Source of the DNA: an uncultured Muribaculaceae bacterium
Lineage (GTDB): Bacteria; Bacteroidota; Bacteroidia; Bacteroidales; Muribaculaceae
Direction: 5' to 3'
NCBI GenBank assembly: GCA_910577315.1
Contig: CAJTME010000001.1
Span: 362,440 to 426,439 of the forward strand
Length of the DNA stretch: 64,000 bases
Position numbers and translations under genes: made by a program. Below the pieces are notes generated by a model that was given only the letters and a program-made list of their open reading frames with translations, did no database searches and was not told where the DNA came from. Shown here in pieces: positions 25,392 through 36,085 of this stretch (position 1 is its first letter; each line of letters begins with the position of its first letter).

Positions 25392-26147
25392 TCAGTCGGC
25401 AAATTTAGCCTTGAGATATTCGCGGTTGAGGCGGGCGATGTTGCTCAGGGGAATGCTCTTGGGACATTCGGCAGCGCAAGCACCGGTGTTGGTGCAGTTG
25501 CCGAAACCGAGCTCGTCCATTTTCTTGACCATTGCGCGGGCGCGGCGCTTGCGCTCAACCTGGCCCTGGGGCAGGAGGGCAAACTGGCTCACCTTGGCCG
25601 AAACGAACAGCATGGCTGAACCGTTCTTGCAGGCAGCGACACATGCGCCGCAGCCGATGCAGGTAGCCGAGTCCATGGCCACGTCGGCCACTTCCTTCGA
25701 GATGGGAATTGCGTTTGCGTCGGGAGCGCCGCCACAGTTGAACGACACGTAGCCGCCGGCCTGCTGGATTTTGTCGAAGGCCTCGCGGTCGACCATGAGG
25801 TCGCGTACGACGGGGAAGGCCGCCGAGCGCCACGGCTCGATGGTGATGGTCTCGCCGTCGTGGAATTTGCGCATGTGGAGCTGGCAGGTGGTGATGCCCT
25901 GCACGGGACCGTGGGGGTGACCGTTGATGTAGAGCGAGCACATGCCGCAGATGCCTTCGCGGCAGTCGCTGTCAAACACTACGGGTTCCTCTCCCTGTTC
26001 GACAAGCTGCTGGTTGAGCATGTCGAGCATTTCGAGGAAGGAACTGCCGGTCGACACATTGTCGAGGTGGTAGTTGACGAACTGGCCTTTCTCTTTAGGC
26101 CCGCGTTGACGCCATATTTTGAGATTTACGCTTATAGTATGTTCCAT
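25392..26147 (-). CDS. frdB: Fumarate reductase/succinate dehydrogenase iron-sulfur subunit
   Basis: This 251-residue subunit has a 2Fe-2S ferredoxin domain (C62, C67, C70, C88), a 4Fe-4S motif CIGCGACVAAC (C163, C166, C169, C173) and a third cluster at C218, C224 and C228 (CTNTGACAAECPK). It passes electrons between the quinone-binding membrane subunit and FrdA. It is the last gene of the C-A-B operon. In gut Bacteroidales the complex reduces fumarate to succinate during anaerobic growth. Confidence 0.93.
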   Translation of the reverse strand: MEHTISVNLKIWRQRGPKEKGQFVNYHLDNVSTGSSFLEMLDMLNQQLVEQGEEPVVFDSDCREGICGMCSLYINGHPHGPVQGITTCQLHMRKFHDGETITIEPWRSAAFPVVRDLMVDREAFDKIQQAGGYVSFNCGGAPDANAIPISKEVADVAMDSATCIGCGACVAACKNGSAMLFVSAKVSQFALLPQGQVERKRRARAMVKKMDELGFGNCTNTGACAAECPKSIPLSNIARLNREYLKAKFAD

Positions 26148-26159
26148 TGTTTTCCTTTT

Positions 26160-28187
<2,028 letters not shown>

Positions 28188-28199
28188 CTTTCTGAGAAA

Positions 28200-29234
28200 T
28201 TAGTTGTTATCGTTATTTTCGGGCACGGCAACCGGCTCTGCGGGAAGCATGCGGCTGAACTGGGCCGAGATTTGGTTCATCATGCGCATTCCGTCGCCGG
28301 GAACAGCGTCGGGACACTGCTTTTCGAAAGATTCGCTGATGAGCTGGGCCTTTTTCACAAATTCGGGGCCGTAGCTGGCAACGAATTCCTGTTCGGCCTG
28401 ACGGCCACGGATCATGTCGCCTTCGAGGCCTTTCATGGCGGCGTTGGCGTTCACCTGGAACTCTTCCATCAGTTCGTCGGCCTGGGCGTTCCAGAACTCG
28501 CCGTACTGTTCCTGAAGAGCGACATCGGTGGTATAGTAGTTATTGCGGGCGTGAACGGTGAACACGACGGCCTGGGCGATGAAGAGAGCGACAACGATGG
28601 TTGTCCACCAGCAGGCGATTTTCTTCAGGCGGGGCATCCAGATGTTGTTGTTCCAGCCCACGGTGTGGAACATCGACCAGAAACCGTGATTCATGTGGAA
28701 CCAGAGGGCGATGAAGCCGATGATGTAGATGACGGGGGTGTACCATTCGCGGAAAGCCATCTCGATGAAAAGGGTGCCGAGAGCCGGAGCGGCGGGAATA
28801 CCCTCAAGCTGGGGCAGTACGCTCAGGTCGGCGTGGCGAAGCTCCTGCCACTGCATCTTGGCCCAGAACTGGATAAGGTGAACCACAAGGAAAGCCAGCA
28901 CAACGATGCCGAGGACGAGCATGTTTTTCGACGACCATTCCACCTGGGGCTGGCGGGCGTTGACTGCATAGCGGTCGGCACCGCGGGCCGCGCGGTTCTG
29001 CACGGTGAGCCACAGGGCATAGATGATGTGGATGATGAACAGCAGGGCGAGGCCGGCCGAAGCCACCAGGGCATACCAGTTGGCGCCCAGGAACTCGCAC
29101 ACCTGATTGTAGGCAGTCGGCCAAATCAGGGCTACAGCATTCATCAGCACATGAAAAGTAACAAACAGGACGAGAGCGCAACCCGTCAGGGCCATAACGA
29201 ACTTACGTCCTATAGATGAGCTTGTTAACCACAT
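28200..29234 (-). CDS. frdC: Fumarate reductase cytochrome b subunit with long C-terminal extension
   Basis: This 344-residue protein has five membrane helices within residues 10-230, with heme-ligand candidates H28, H69, H119, H180 and H183. It anchors FrdAB and exchanges electrons with menaquinone. Family members in Bacteroidales are, as I recall, about 220-240 residues. Here about 110 further residues follow the last helix (from NNYYTTDVALQEQYGEFW), mostly acidic amphipathic helix, ending in PVAVPENNDNN. A minus-strand TAATTTTG box at 29329-29322 lies upstream without a clear -33 element. Confidence 0.9.
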   Translation of the reverse strand: MWLTSSSIGRKFVMALTGCALVLFVTFHVLMNAVALIWPTAYNQVCEFLGANWYALVASAGLALLFIIHIIYALWLTVQNRAARGADRYAVNARQPQVEWSSKNMLVLGIVVLAFLVVHLIQFWAKMQWQELRHADLSVLPQLEGIPAAPALGTLFIEMAFREWYTPVIYIIGFIALWFHMNHGFWSMFHTVGWNNNIWMPRLKKIACWWTTIVVALFIAQAVVFTVHARNNYYTTDVALQEQYGEFWNAQADELMEEFQVNANAAMKGLEGDMIRGRQAEQEFVASYGPEFVKKAQLISESFEKQCPDAVPGDGMRMMNQISAQFSRMLPAEPVAVPENNDNN

Positions 29235-29393
29235 AGAGATGATTGATTTAGTTATTATTTGAGATTTGATGAAAAGTTCTTTTCAGGGGTACGCCGCTGC
29301 CCACGGCGCACAATTTTGCGCAAAATTACCACAAATTAACCGTCTTTCCAACACTAAATGTCAAAAAACATAAAAAAAAGATTTTTTCTCTTT

Positions 29394-29428
29394 TTTGCTG
29401 CTTATCACGCGGGGATTTTGTAAATTTG
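29394..29428 (+). promoter_or_regulatory. Bacteroidota promoter for the 126-residue gene operon
   Basis: TTTG at 29394-29397 and TAAATTTG at 29421-29428 are 23 bases apart, slightly long. The predicted start is near 29436, between the box and the ATG at 29462, and so excludes the in-frame start at 29426. Confidence 0.5.
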
Positions 29429-29461
29429 CCCGATAAACATAATTTGTACTACTATCCGATT

Positions 29462-29842
29462 ATGAATCAAGACGACGCAAAACGACTTAAAAGCGACCAG
29501 GACGGATTGCTTACATACGAATACCTCGCCAACAACATCGAGACCTGCGACGACGACCTCGCCGCACTCACCGACAATCTCGTGCGCGTGGACCTCAACG
29601 GCCAGTTCACGGCCTCCGCAGCCAAGTATCTCAACGCAATCGACAAAGACAAATACGCCGCGCAGATTTCCATGCTCGTGGCCGCAACCATCGACAAGGA
29701 CCGCGAGCACCGCTATCTGTCCGACCTGATGTCGAGCCTATACGGCCCCGACTGCACGGCACGCGCCAAGGAACTCTCAGCCACCGACAACAATTTCCGC
29801 CGCATCTACAAGCGGCTCTATCCCAACCCCGAAAGCCTCTGA
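29462..29842 (+). CDS. Conserved-looking small cytoplasmic protein, unknown function
   Basis: This 126-residue acidic helical protein has no signal peptide or membrane segment. It begins MNQDDAKRLKSDQDGLLTYE and ends RRIYKRLYPNPESL. I do not recognise the family. It is the first gene of a likely operon with a lipoprotein cyclophilin (36 bases downstream) and an M16 peptidase. Start chosen at 29462 because the promoter box ends at 29428. A role linked to protein folding or turnover would only be guessed from the neighbours. Confidence 0.7.
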   Translation: MNQDDAKRLKSDQDGLLTYEYLANNIETCDDDLAALTDNLVRVDLNGQFTASAAKYLNAIDKDKYAAQISMLVAATIDKDREHRYLSDLMSSLYGPDCTARAKELSATDNNFRRIYKRLYPNPESL

Positions 29843-29878
29843 CCCACCTCCGGGCGGAATGTCTACACCTCCAACCCA

Positions 29879-30769
29879 ATGCGAAAGTTTTCAGCAATCA
29901 TAGCTGCAATCGTGGCTTTTGCCTTTGCAGCATGCGGCTCGGCTTCGGCCAAGACCGAACAGGGCGCCGCAAAACAAACCAACGACACAACCATGACCGA
30001 ACCCTCATTCAATCCCGCCGACACATCGTCGGTTAAAGTCGAGGTGAACACCACCCTCGGCTCGTTCACCATCCTCCTCTACGGCGACACTCCCCGCCAC
30101 CGCGACAATTTCGTCAAGCACGTCAAGGAAGGCTATTATGACGGTACGCTCTTCCACCGCGTCATCAACCAGTTCATGATTCAGGCCGGCGACCCCGACT
30201 CCAAAAACGCCGCTCCCGGCCAGCGCCTCGGCGCCGGAGGCCCCGACTACACCCTCGAGGCCGAGATTATCTTCCCCAAGCACTTCCACAAGCGCGGAGC
30301 CCTCGCCGCTGCCCGTCAGGGCGACCAGGTCAATCCCCAGAAGCGCTCGTCGGGCTCGCAGTTCTATGTGGTGACAGGCCGCAAGATGATTCCCACCCAG
30401 ATCGACGCCCTGGCCTCACAGCTCAAGAACCAGCAGCTGCAGTCCACATTCAACGGCCTGGCAGCCGAACACATGGCCGACATACGCAAGATGCAGGCCG
30501 AGGGTGACTCGGCAGGCCTGAAAAAGCTTCAGGAAGAGCTCATCGCCCAGACCGAGGCAACCGTGGCCGCACATCCCATCGAAATCACCGATGAGATGAA
30601 GGAAGCATACTCCACCGTCGGCGGCGCTCCCCACCTCGACGGCGCCTACACCGTGTTCGGCGAGGTGCTCGAGGGCATGGACGTCATCGACAAAATCGAA
30701 AAAGCCGAGACCGACGGCAGCGACCGCCCCAAGGAAGACATCCGCATCCTCTCCATGAAGTTGCTGTGA
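29879..30769 (+). CDS. Lipoprotein cyclophilin-type peptidyl-prolyl isomerase
   Basis: This 296-residue protein has a lipoprotein signal (IVAFAFAACGS). The cyclophilin domain is split. The first part (about 52-166) holds RHRDNFVKHVKEGYYDGTLF, FHRVINQFMIQAGDPD and the GSQFYVVTGR block. A charged helical insert of about 80 residues (167-246) follows. The domain closes with HLDGAYTVFGEVLEGMDVID. It speeds proline isomerisation in envelope proteins. The following M16 gene starts with GTG inside its stop codon region (4-base overlap). Confidence 0.9.
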   Translation: MRKFSAIIAAIVAFAFAACGSASAKTEQGAAKQTNDTTMTEPSFNPADTSSVKVEVNTTLGSFTILLYGDTPRHRDNFVKHVKEGYYDGTLFHRVINQFMIQAGDPDSKNAAPGQRLGAGGPDYTLEAEIIFPKHFHKRGALAAARQGDQVNPQKRSSGSQFYVVTGRKMIPTQIDALASQLKNQQLQSTFNGLAAEHMADIRKMQAEGDSAGLKKLQEELIAQTEATVAAHPIEITDEMKEAYSTVGGAPHLDGAYTVFGEVLEGMDVIDKIEKAETDGSDRPKEDIRILSMKLL

Positions 30770-32010
30770 TTGAATTTCAACGCTACACCCTCGCCAACGG
30801 ACTGAGGGTCATCCACAATTACGATCCGTCGACGGTCATGGTGGCCGTCGACGTGCTCTATGACACCGGCGCCCGCGACGAGAACCGCGACCTCACCGGC
30901 GTGGCTCACCTGTTCGAACACCTCATGTTCGGCGGCTCGGTCAACATCCCCCATTTCGACCTCGAGCTGGAGGACGCGGGAGGCGAGAACAATGCCTGGA
31001 CATCGGCCGACTTCACCAATTTCTTCGACATCGTCCCGGCACAGAACGTCGAGACGGTTTTCCATCTCGAAAGCGACCGCATGCTCGGCCTCAGCTTCAA
31101 TCCCGAGGCGCTCGAGGTCCAGCGCAACGTCGTCATCGAGGAGTTCAAGCAGCAATGCCTCAACCGCCCCTTCGGCGACCTCATGCACGGCCTCAGGGAC
31201 ATGCTCTACCAACCCGGGCATCCCTATTCCTGGCCGGTGATAGGCATTGAGCCGGGGCATATCGCCAAGGTGACCGACGACGAAATACGCCGCCGGTTCT
31301 ACGCCCACTACGCCCCCAACAACGCCGTGCTCGCCATATCGGGCAACCTTCCCTACGAGCGCGGCCGGCAGCTGGTTGAAAAGTGGTTTGGCGACATTCC
31401 CCGCCGCGAAATAGCTCCCCGCCGCATGCCCGACCCCGGTTTCCCCGTGGCCGACGTTGAGCGCGAGATGCGCGGAGCTGTCCCCTATCCCAATGTCGTG
31501 ATAGCCATTCCCATGGACCCGTACGGCACTCTCGACTATCGCGTGGCCGACTGCATCACCGACCTGCTTTCGGCCGGCCGTTCAAGCCGCCTCTACCGCA
31601 ACCTGATTGCCGGTGGCGACGGTTCGATCATCGAGGCCGATGCATCAATCGTGGGTTCGGAAGGGCCGGGATTCGTGATGCTCACCGCCCGTCCCTGCGA
31701 GGACTCCGACGAGGCCATAAACAATGCGGTGGCAGCCCTGACCGCCCAGTTGCGCCAGCTCGCCGAGCCCGGCAACGTGACGGCCCACGAGCTTGAACGC
31801 ACGCTCAACCGCTTTGAATCGACCTTCGCCCTGTCGAATTTCGACGCCCTGTCGAAAGCGCAGAACCTCGCCATGGCCGAAATGCACGGCGAAGACATCA
31901 ACGACACCGTGCCGCGCCAGCGCAGAATCACAACAGCCGACATAACCCGTGTGGCCGCGCAGCTCGCCTCCCGGCCCCGCGCAATCCTGAAATACAGGCC
32001 TGCAACCTAA
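30766..32010 (+). CDS. M16-family zinc peptidase
   Basis: This 414-residue single-copy M16B protein starts with GTG at 30766, overlapping the cyclophilin stop by four bases. The inverted zinc motif is HLFEH (in GVAHLFEHLMFGG), with the downstream glutamate in NVVIEEFKQQ. A second inactive-like M16 domain (about 190-400) follows. It has no signal peptide, so it is probably cytoplasmic, unlike the secreted M16 relic at 1743-1871. Coupling to a periplasmic isomerase is odd, because the two products end up in different compartments. Confidence 0.88.
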   Translation: MIEFQRYTLANGLRVIHNYDPSTVMVAVDVLYDTGARDENRDLTGVAHLFEHLMFGGSVNIPHFDLELEDAGGENNAWTSADFTNFFDIVPAQNVETVFHLESDRMLGLSFNPEALEVQRNVVIEEFKQQCLNRPFGDLMHGLRDMLYQPGHPYSWPVIGIEPGHIAKVTDDEIRRRFYAHYAPNNAVLAISGNLPYERGRQLVEKWFGDIPRREIAPRRMPDPGFPVADVEREMRGAVPYPNVVIAIPMDPYGTLDYRVADCITDLLSAGRSSRLYRNLIAGGDGSIIEADASIVGSEGPGFVMLTARPCEDSDEAINNAVAALTAQLRQLAEPGNVTAHELERTLNRFESTFALSNFDALSKAQNLAMAEMHGEDINDTVPRQRRITTADITRVAAQLASRPRAILKYRPAT

Positions 32011-32073
32011 GCGACATATTCTAAATAGTCCTTAACTTTTATTAGATATATTTTAGTTAACAAGATGCAATAT

Positions 32074-32105
32074 AATTGGCGCAAATCATTAAATTTGCGC
32101 CAATT
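32074..32105. promoter_or_regulatory. 13-bp palindromic operator overlapping a -7 box
   Basis: AATTGGCGCAAAT (32074-32086) and ATTTGCGCCAATT (32093-32105) are perfect complements around six bases. The box TAAATTTG (32090-32097) lies across the right arm. This fits an operator for a dimeric regulator that controls the giant-protein operon, or a palindromic promoter region. No clear -33 TTTG is seen. Confidence 0.55.
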
Positions 32106-32126
32106 AACGTATTAGACCTTAAATTG

Positions 32127-32153
32127 AACGTTTTCCTAAAAACGTTTTCCTAA
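32127..32153 (+). repeat. Tandem 13-mer in the leader of the giant-protein operon
   Basis: AACGTTTTCCTAA occurs at 32127-32139 and 32141-32153, separated by one base. It lies in the predicted leader, about 40 bases before the first gene, and could be a protein-binding or RNA signal. Confidence 0.5.
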
Positions 32154-32191
32154 GAAATAACTAATAAAAATCATAAACCAATCCCACCATC

Positions 32192-35100
32192 ATGAAATCT
32201 AATCCACATGGTGCTCGGACGACGCAACGACCGCGGTGGGGCCTGCTGTTAGGCCTGGCCGTACTCCTGCTGTTCTGTCTCGGCGCATCGGCACTGCGCC
32301 ACAGCGGTTCACTGCCACAGATTCACAAGTTAGATGTCCCGGTAAAGCTTTCGGACAAGAAACCGATTTCCTCTCCGGCAAAAGCTCCCGCCCGCACACA
32401 GGCCCTGTCTTCATTGGACGAACTCTGCGGCACATACCAATGGACATATTACGATTACAGCACCGGAACCACCGTCACCACCCCTGTCGAGGTAAACATG
32501 TCGGAAGATGGCGCTGACCTCTACGCTACATTCAACATCTCGCTGTCGGGATACGAAGCCTCATTTCAATATCCGGCAAGCTTAGATACCTCCACCAGCC
32601 AACTGACAATATGCTACGGACAGGATGTAGAATTAAACATATTGGGCTCAATAATTACCGTGACGTTGATTACAGGATATATAGACGACGGCGGCTCCCT
32701 TACCCAAACAGAAACACTCTCAGCCACATTCGAAAACGGCACCCTGAATTTCGGAACGGACAGTATGCTGGGGTTATACGCTTTCGCCGAAACCGAGGAG
32801 GAAAGCGGCTTCTACTTCATCGCACGCGGCAACGTCTGGGTAAAGGATGGATACGAAATCCCCGAACCTACCCCCGGCAACACGTACACGATAATTCCCG
32901 ACGTCTCCGGGTTCAGTGAGTCAACCTACGCCTACGACGGACAATACAAGGACTGCATCAGTGGAACACTTAAAGCAGACGGCATAGAATTTGCCACAGC
33001 TATCTATCAGGAGTCAAGTGTATCATCCACATCAGCCATAAAAAATTACACATCCGAACTGAGATGGTACGCCAACACTAAAATCACCATCGATGCCCCC
33101 GAAGGCTATCTGATTGACAAAATCACTTTCTTGCTGTCCAGCAGCAGCAAAGCCACTGGTTTCACATCATCGTGCGGCGGAACTGTCACAGAAATATCCG
33201 GCGAAACTGGCAACAGCATCGAATGGGAAGATCCAGTAGGTGTATCTCAATTCTCTGCGACCGCATCATCGGGACAATTACGTGTTACACAAATAGTGAT
33301 TGAAATTAAGGAAAAAACATCCGAATCATCTCCTCATATTTATTTCTACTCTCCCGGCACCGAGATGGCGCCCACCATAAACTACTCATCGGTCACGGAA
33401 GATGGTTCTGAGTTCTCATTCAGCGACGAGATGACGCCTGTCGCAGGCGATGATGGCTATTGGGAAGCCACAATTCCGGCCGATGCAGGCTCAGTTTATG
33501 TCACAACCATTTCCTGCAATGAAGTGGGCGAGATGATCGAGTTCACCGTCTCAATCGACAAAGTCACGGACGGGTACGCATACGATGCCAACGGCAACAG
33601 CTGGCCTTACGGAGGCAATCAGCCCATCGACCCCGACGAACCCGAAGAAGATTTCTATCTCATCGGTTCATTTAACAAATGGGCTCTCGCCGATGCCGCC
33701 TATCGGTTCCACCGCGAATCGAAAGACCTCTATGTACTCGAACTCACGGGCACATGGGACACTGATGTTCAATTCAAAATCAACGGAGGCTCATGGGATA
33801 AAGTAAACTGGGGCGGAGGCGTTGTCACGCCCGGTTCCACCTACCAGCTTCTCAATACAACAGAAAACCTTACGCTTAGCCGGACGGTCAGCAATCCGCG
33901 TTTTGAATTTAATCCCGAGGGGTATCTACGCGTAATCGACAGCGATCCCCCCGAAGGCTCCCACTTTCGCATATACGGCACCATTTTCGGCGGTAATGAT
34001 TATGAGGCTCGCCTCATGGCCGAAAACGACCTCGGCCAATGGACTTTCACAGGCAACTGCTCGGAGGGCGACTTCTACATCATGGAAATCGACAACGCCA
34101 CCGAAAAATTCACAGCCACTTTCGGCCCTGACACCCCTATGATAGTGGAATTTCCCGAAGGCGGCGAAGCCACAATGGAATTCGTGCTGAGCCAGAACTA
34201 CAACATGTTCCACATGCCCGCAGGCCAGTACACATTCACATTCAGCTATTTTGAAATGCCCTATCTCACAATCACAGGCATACGCGACCCCGAACCTGTC
34301 GTGTTTGACGCGAACATCGTCTACTTCGACAATTCGGCTACCCAATGGAAAAACCCGTGCGTATACTGGTGGAACGCAGACGGCGAGGCCGGCGACGGCT
34401 GGCCCGGCGATGCCATGACAAAGATTGACGGCAGCGACTACTGGTACTACATCCTCCCCGGTGATGAAGACGGCATGATTTTCAACGCATCCGGCTCTCC
34501 GCAAACAGCCGACATCACCGGCGACGACATCGTATATAACCACATTTACACCTATACCGGCAGCCTCGACGCACCGACCCACGCGCCCTACACTGGTCCC
34601 GCGCCCGACATCGACGCGATACTCGGCACCTATGCCCTCGACGATGCCGAATGGGCCGTTCTGTGTCAGATTGCCGAAAGCCTTGCCGCCCGCGGCATGG
34701 CTGAACCCTGGGACATGAGCTGCGGACCTGAAAAGGCCTACCGCCTCGACGGCATCACCGTTAAGGACAAGCACGTGACCGCCATCGACCTTTCGGGCAA
34801 AGGCCTCACAGGCGCCTTCCCCGTCGAGATTCTCGCCCTGCCCGCACTTGCCGAACTGCACCTCGACCGCAACAACCTCGAGGGCAAACTCGACCTCGCA
34901 GCCGCCGCAATCTCGGCCAACCCCGCCGCCTATCCATCGACGGCTTCCCTGACCACCCTTACAATGACACAGAACGGTTTCTCGGGGAACATAGGACTGC
35001 TTGCGCAACTTTTGCCGGCCCTCCGCTCGCTGGACGCTTCCACCAACTGCATATCGAACATCTATCCGCCGGTTGCCGTGGACGTAAACCTCCTGCTCAA

Positions 35101-36073
35101 CGACCAGAGTCTCGATACGGAGATAGACCTCGACTTCACCAACCTCGACCTGGAAGCTGTCATCGGCTCCATACCCTCCGTCGTGCTCTACGACCATGCA
35201 AGCCAAAGCTATGATTATGGCTTCGAGCTGTACGGCATAAACAACAACACCGGCAGCTACCTCTACCTGCAATCCTACTCCTCAAAATTCTACATAGGCA
35301 CTTCTTCAAACGGATACCATGGACAGAGCGGTGACATCCTCACTATCATGTCGGCCAGCGGCGTGTCCTACGGCACCACCTTCGGCCTGAAATTCTCTTA
35401 CGCACCGGCTGATGCGAACATGGACGCCCGCGTTGACGCCGCCGACCTCCAGTCAACCGTCAACTTCGCGTTCGACAGCTATTCGCAGTATCTGTTCAAC
35501 TTCTCGGCTGCCGACACCTATACGGACGGGACAATCAACGTTCAGGACGTAGTCTGCACCGTCAACATCCTCCTTGCCCAGAGCGCCGACGCCGTGGCCG
35601 CCCCGCGGCGCTTGCCTTCGCTGCGCAACTCCGGCTCCACACCCGAAACGCGCGTGTATGTCAGCGGCACCGACGTTGTGCTCGAAACCGCCGTACCCGT
35701 GGCCGCCCTTCAGGTCAAGGCATCCGGCAACATCACATGGGATGTTCCCGTGGCAGGCATGAGCGTGGCGTCTGACGCCGCCGGCATGGTCGCCTATTCC
35801 CTGTCCGGCTCCACCATCGCCGAAGGCACGACAGTCATCGGCCATTGCGACCCGGCGGCCAACATCGTGGCCGTCAGCGCCTCCGACATCGAGGCCCGCT
35901 CACTCCGCGCCGCCACCGGCCAGGGTTCCGTATCGGGCATCGAATCGGCTGTATCGGATTCCGACGCTCAGTCGGCTGTGTTTGACATCTACGGACGCCA
36001 AACCGCCGCTCCGACCAAGGGCATCAACATAATCGTAAGAAACGGCCGCGCCACAAAGGTCTTTAACCGATAA
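32192..36073 (+). CDS. Large secreted starch-binding-like protein with dockerin
   Basis: This 1293-residue protein has an N-terminal signal/membrane segment (WGLLLGLAVLLLFCLGASAL). It carries two carbohydrate-binding-like modules. The first, at about 485-575, starts DFYLIGSFNKW and resembles SusE/SusF. The second, at about 703-790, starts IVYFDNSATQWKNPCVYWWN and resembles CBM26. A leucine-rich stretch spans about 860-980. Residues 1070-1130 form a dockerin with two calcium loops, DANMDARVDAAD and DTYTDGTINVQD. The last 30 residues (DIYGRQTAAPTKGINIIVRN and on) form a type IX-like sorting tail. It shares an operon with the 2680-residue protein 12 bases downstream. Enzymatic domains are not seen; a glycan-binding surface role is likely. 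Confidence 0.78.
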   Translation: MKSNPHGARTTQRPRWGLLLGLAVLLLFCLGASALRHSGSLPQIHKLDVPVKLSDKKPISSPAKAPARTQALSSLDELCGTYQWTYYDYSTGTTVTTPVEVNMSEDGADLYATFNISLSGYEASFQYPASLDTSTSQLTICYGQDVELNILGSIITVTLITGYIDDGGSLTQTETLSATFENGTLNFGTDSMLGLYAFAETEEESGFYFIARGNVWVKDGYEIPEPTPGNTYTIIPDVSGFSESTYAYDGQYKDCISGTLKADGIEFATAIYQESSVSSTSAIKNYTSELRWYANTKITIDAPEGYLIDKITFLLSSSSKATGFTSSCGGTVTEISGETGNSIEWEDPVGVSQFSATASSGQLRVTQIVIEIKEKTSESSPHIYFYSPGTEMAPTINYSSVTEDGSEFSFSDEMTPVAGDDGYWEATIPADAGSVYVTTISCNEVGEMIEFTVSIDKVTDGYAYDANGNSWPYGGNQPIDPDEPEEDFYLIGSFNKWALADAAYRFHRESKDLYVLELTGTWDTDVQFKINGGSWDKVNWGGGVVTPGSTYQLLNTTENLTLSRTVSNPRFEFNPEGYLRVIDSDPPEGSHFRIYGTIFGGNDYEARLMAENDLGQWTFTGNCSEGDFYIMEIDNATEKFTATFGPDTPMIVEFPEGGEATMEFVLSQNYNMFHMPAGQYTFTFSYFEMPYLTITGIRDPEPVVFDANIVYFDNSATQWKNPCVYWWNADGEAGDGWPGDAMTKIDGSDYWYYILPGDEDGMIFNASGSPQTADITGDDIVYNHIYTYTGSLDAPTHAPYTGPAPDIDAILGTYALDDAEWAVLCQIAESLAARGMAEPWDMSCGPEKAYRLDGITVKDKHVTAIDLSGKGLTGAFPVEILALPALAELHLDRNNLEGKLDLAAAAISANPAAYPSTASLTTLTMTQNGFSGNIGLLAQLLPALRSLDASTNCISNIYPPVAVDVNLLLNDQSLDTEIDLDFTNLDLEAVIGSIPSVVLYDHASQSYDYGFELYGINNNTGSYLYLQSYSSKFYIGTSSNGYHGQSGDILTIMSASGVSYGTTFGLKFSYAPADANMDARVDAADLQSTVNFAFDSYSQYLFNFSAADTYTDGTINVQDVVCTVNILLAQSADAVAAPRRLPSLRNSGSTPETRVYVSGTDVVLETAVPVAALQVKASGNITWDVPVAGMSVASDAAGMVAYSLSGSTIAEGTTVIGHCDPAANIVAVSASDIEARSLRAATGQGSVSGIESAVSDSDAQSAVFDIYGRQTAAPTKGINIIVRNGRATKVFNR

Positions 36074-36085
36074 TCCCCACAAGCT

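Noticed and set aside
33926..35272. 448-codon open frame on the minus strand inside the dockerin protein gene
   Set aside because: Antisense shadow of a GC-rich gene: valine/glycine-rich translation, no domain, no start signals, and the plus-strand frame is clearly the real one.
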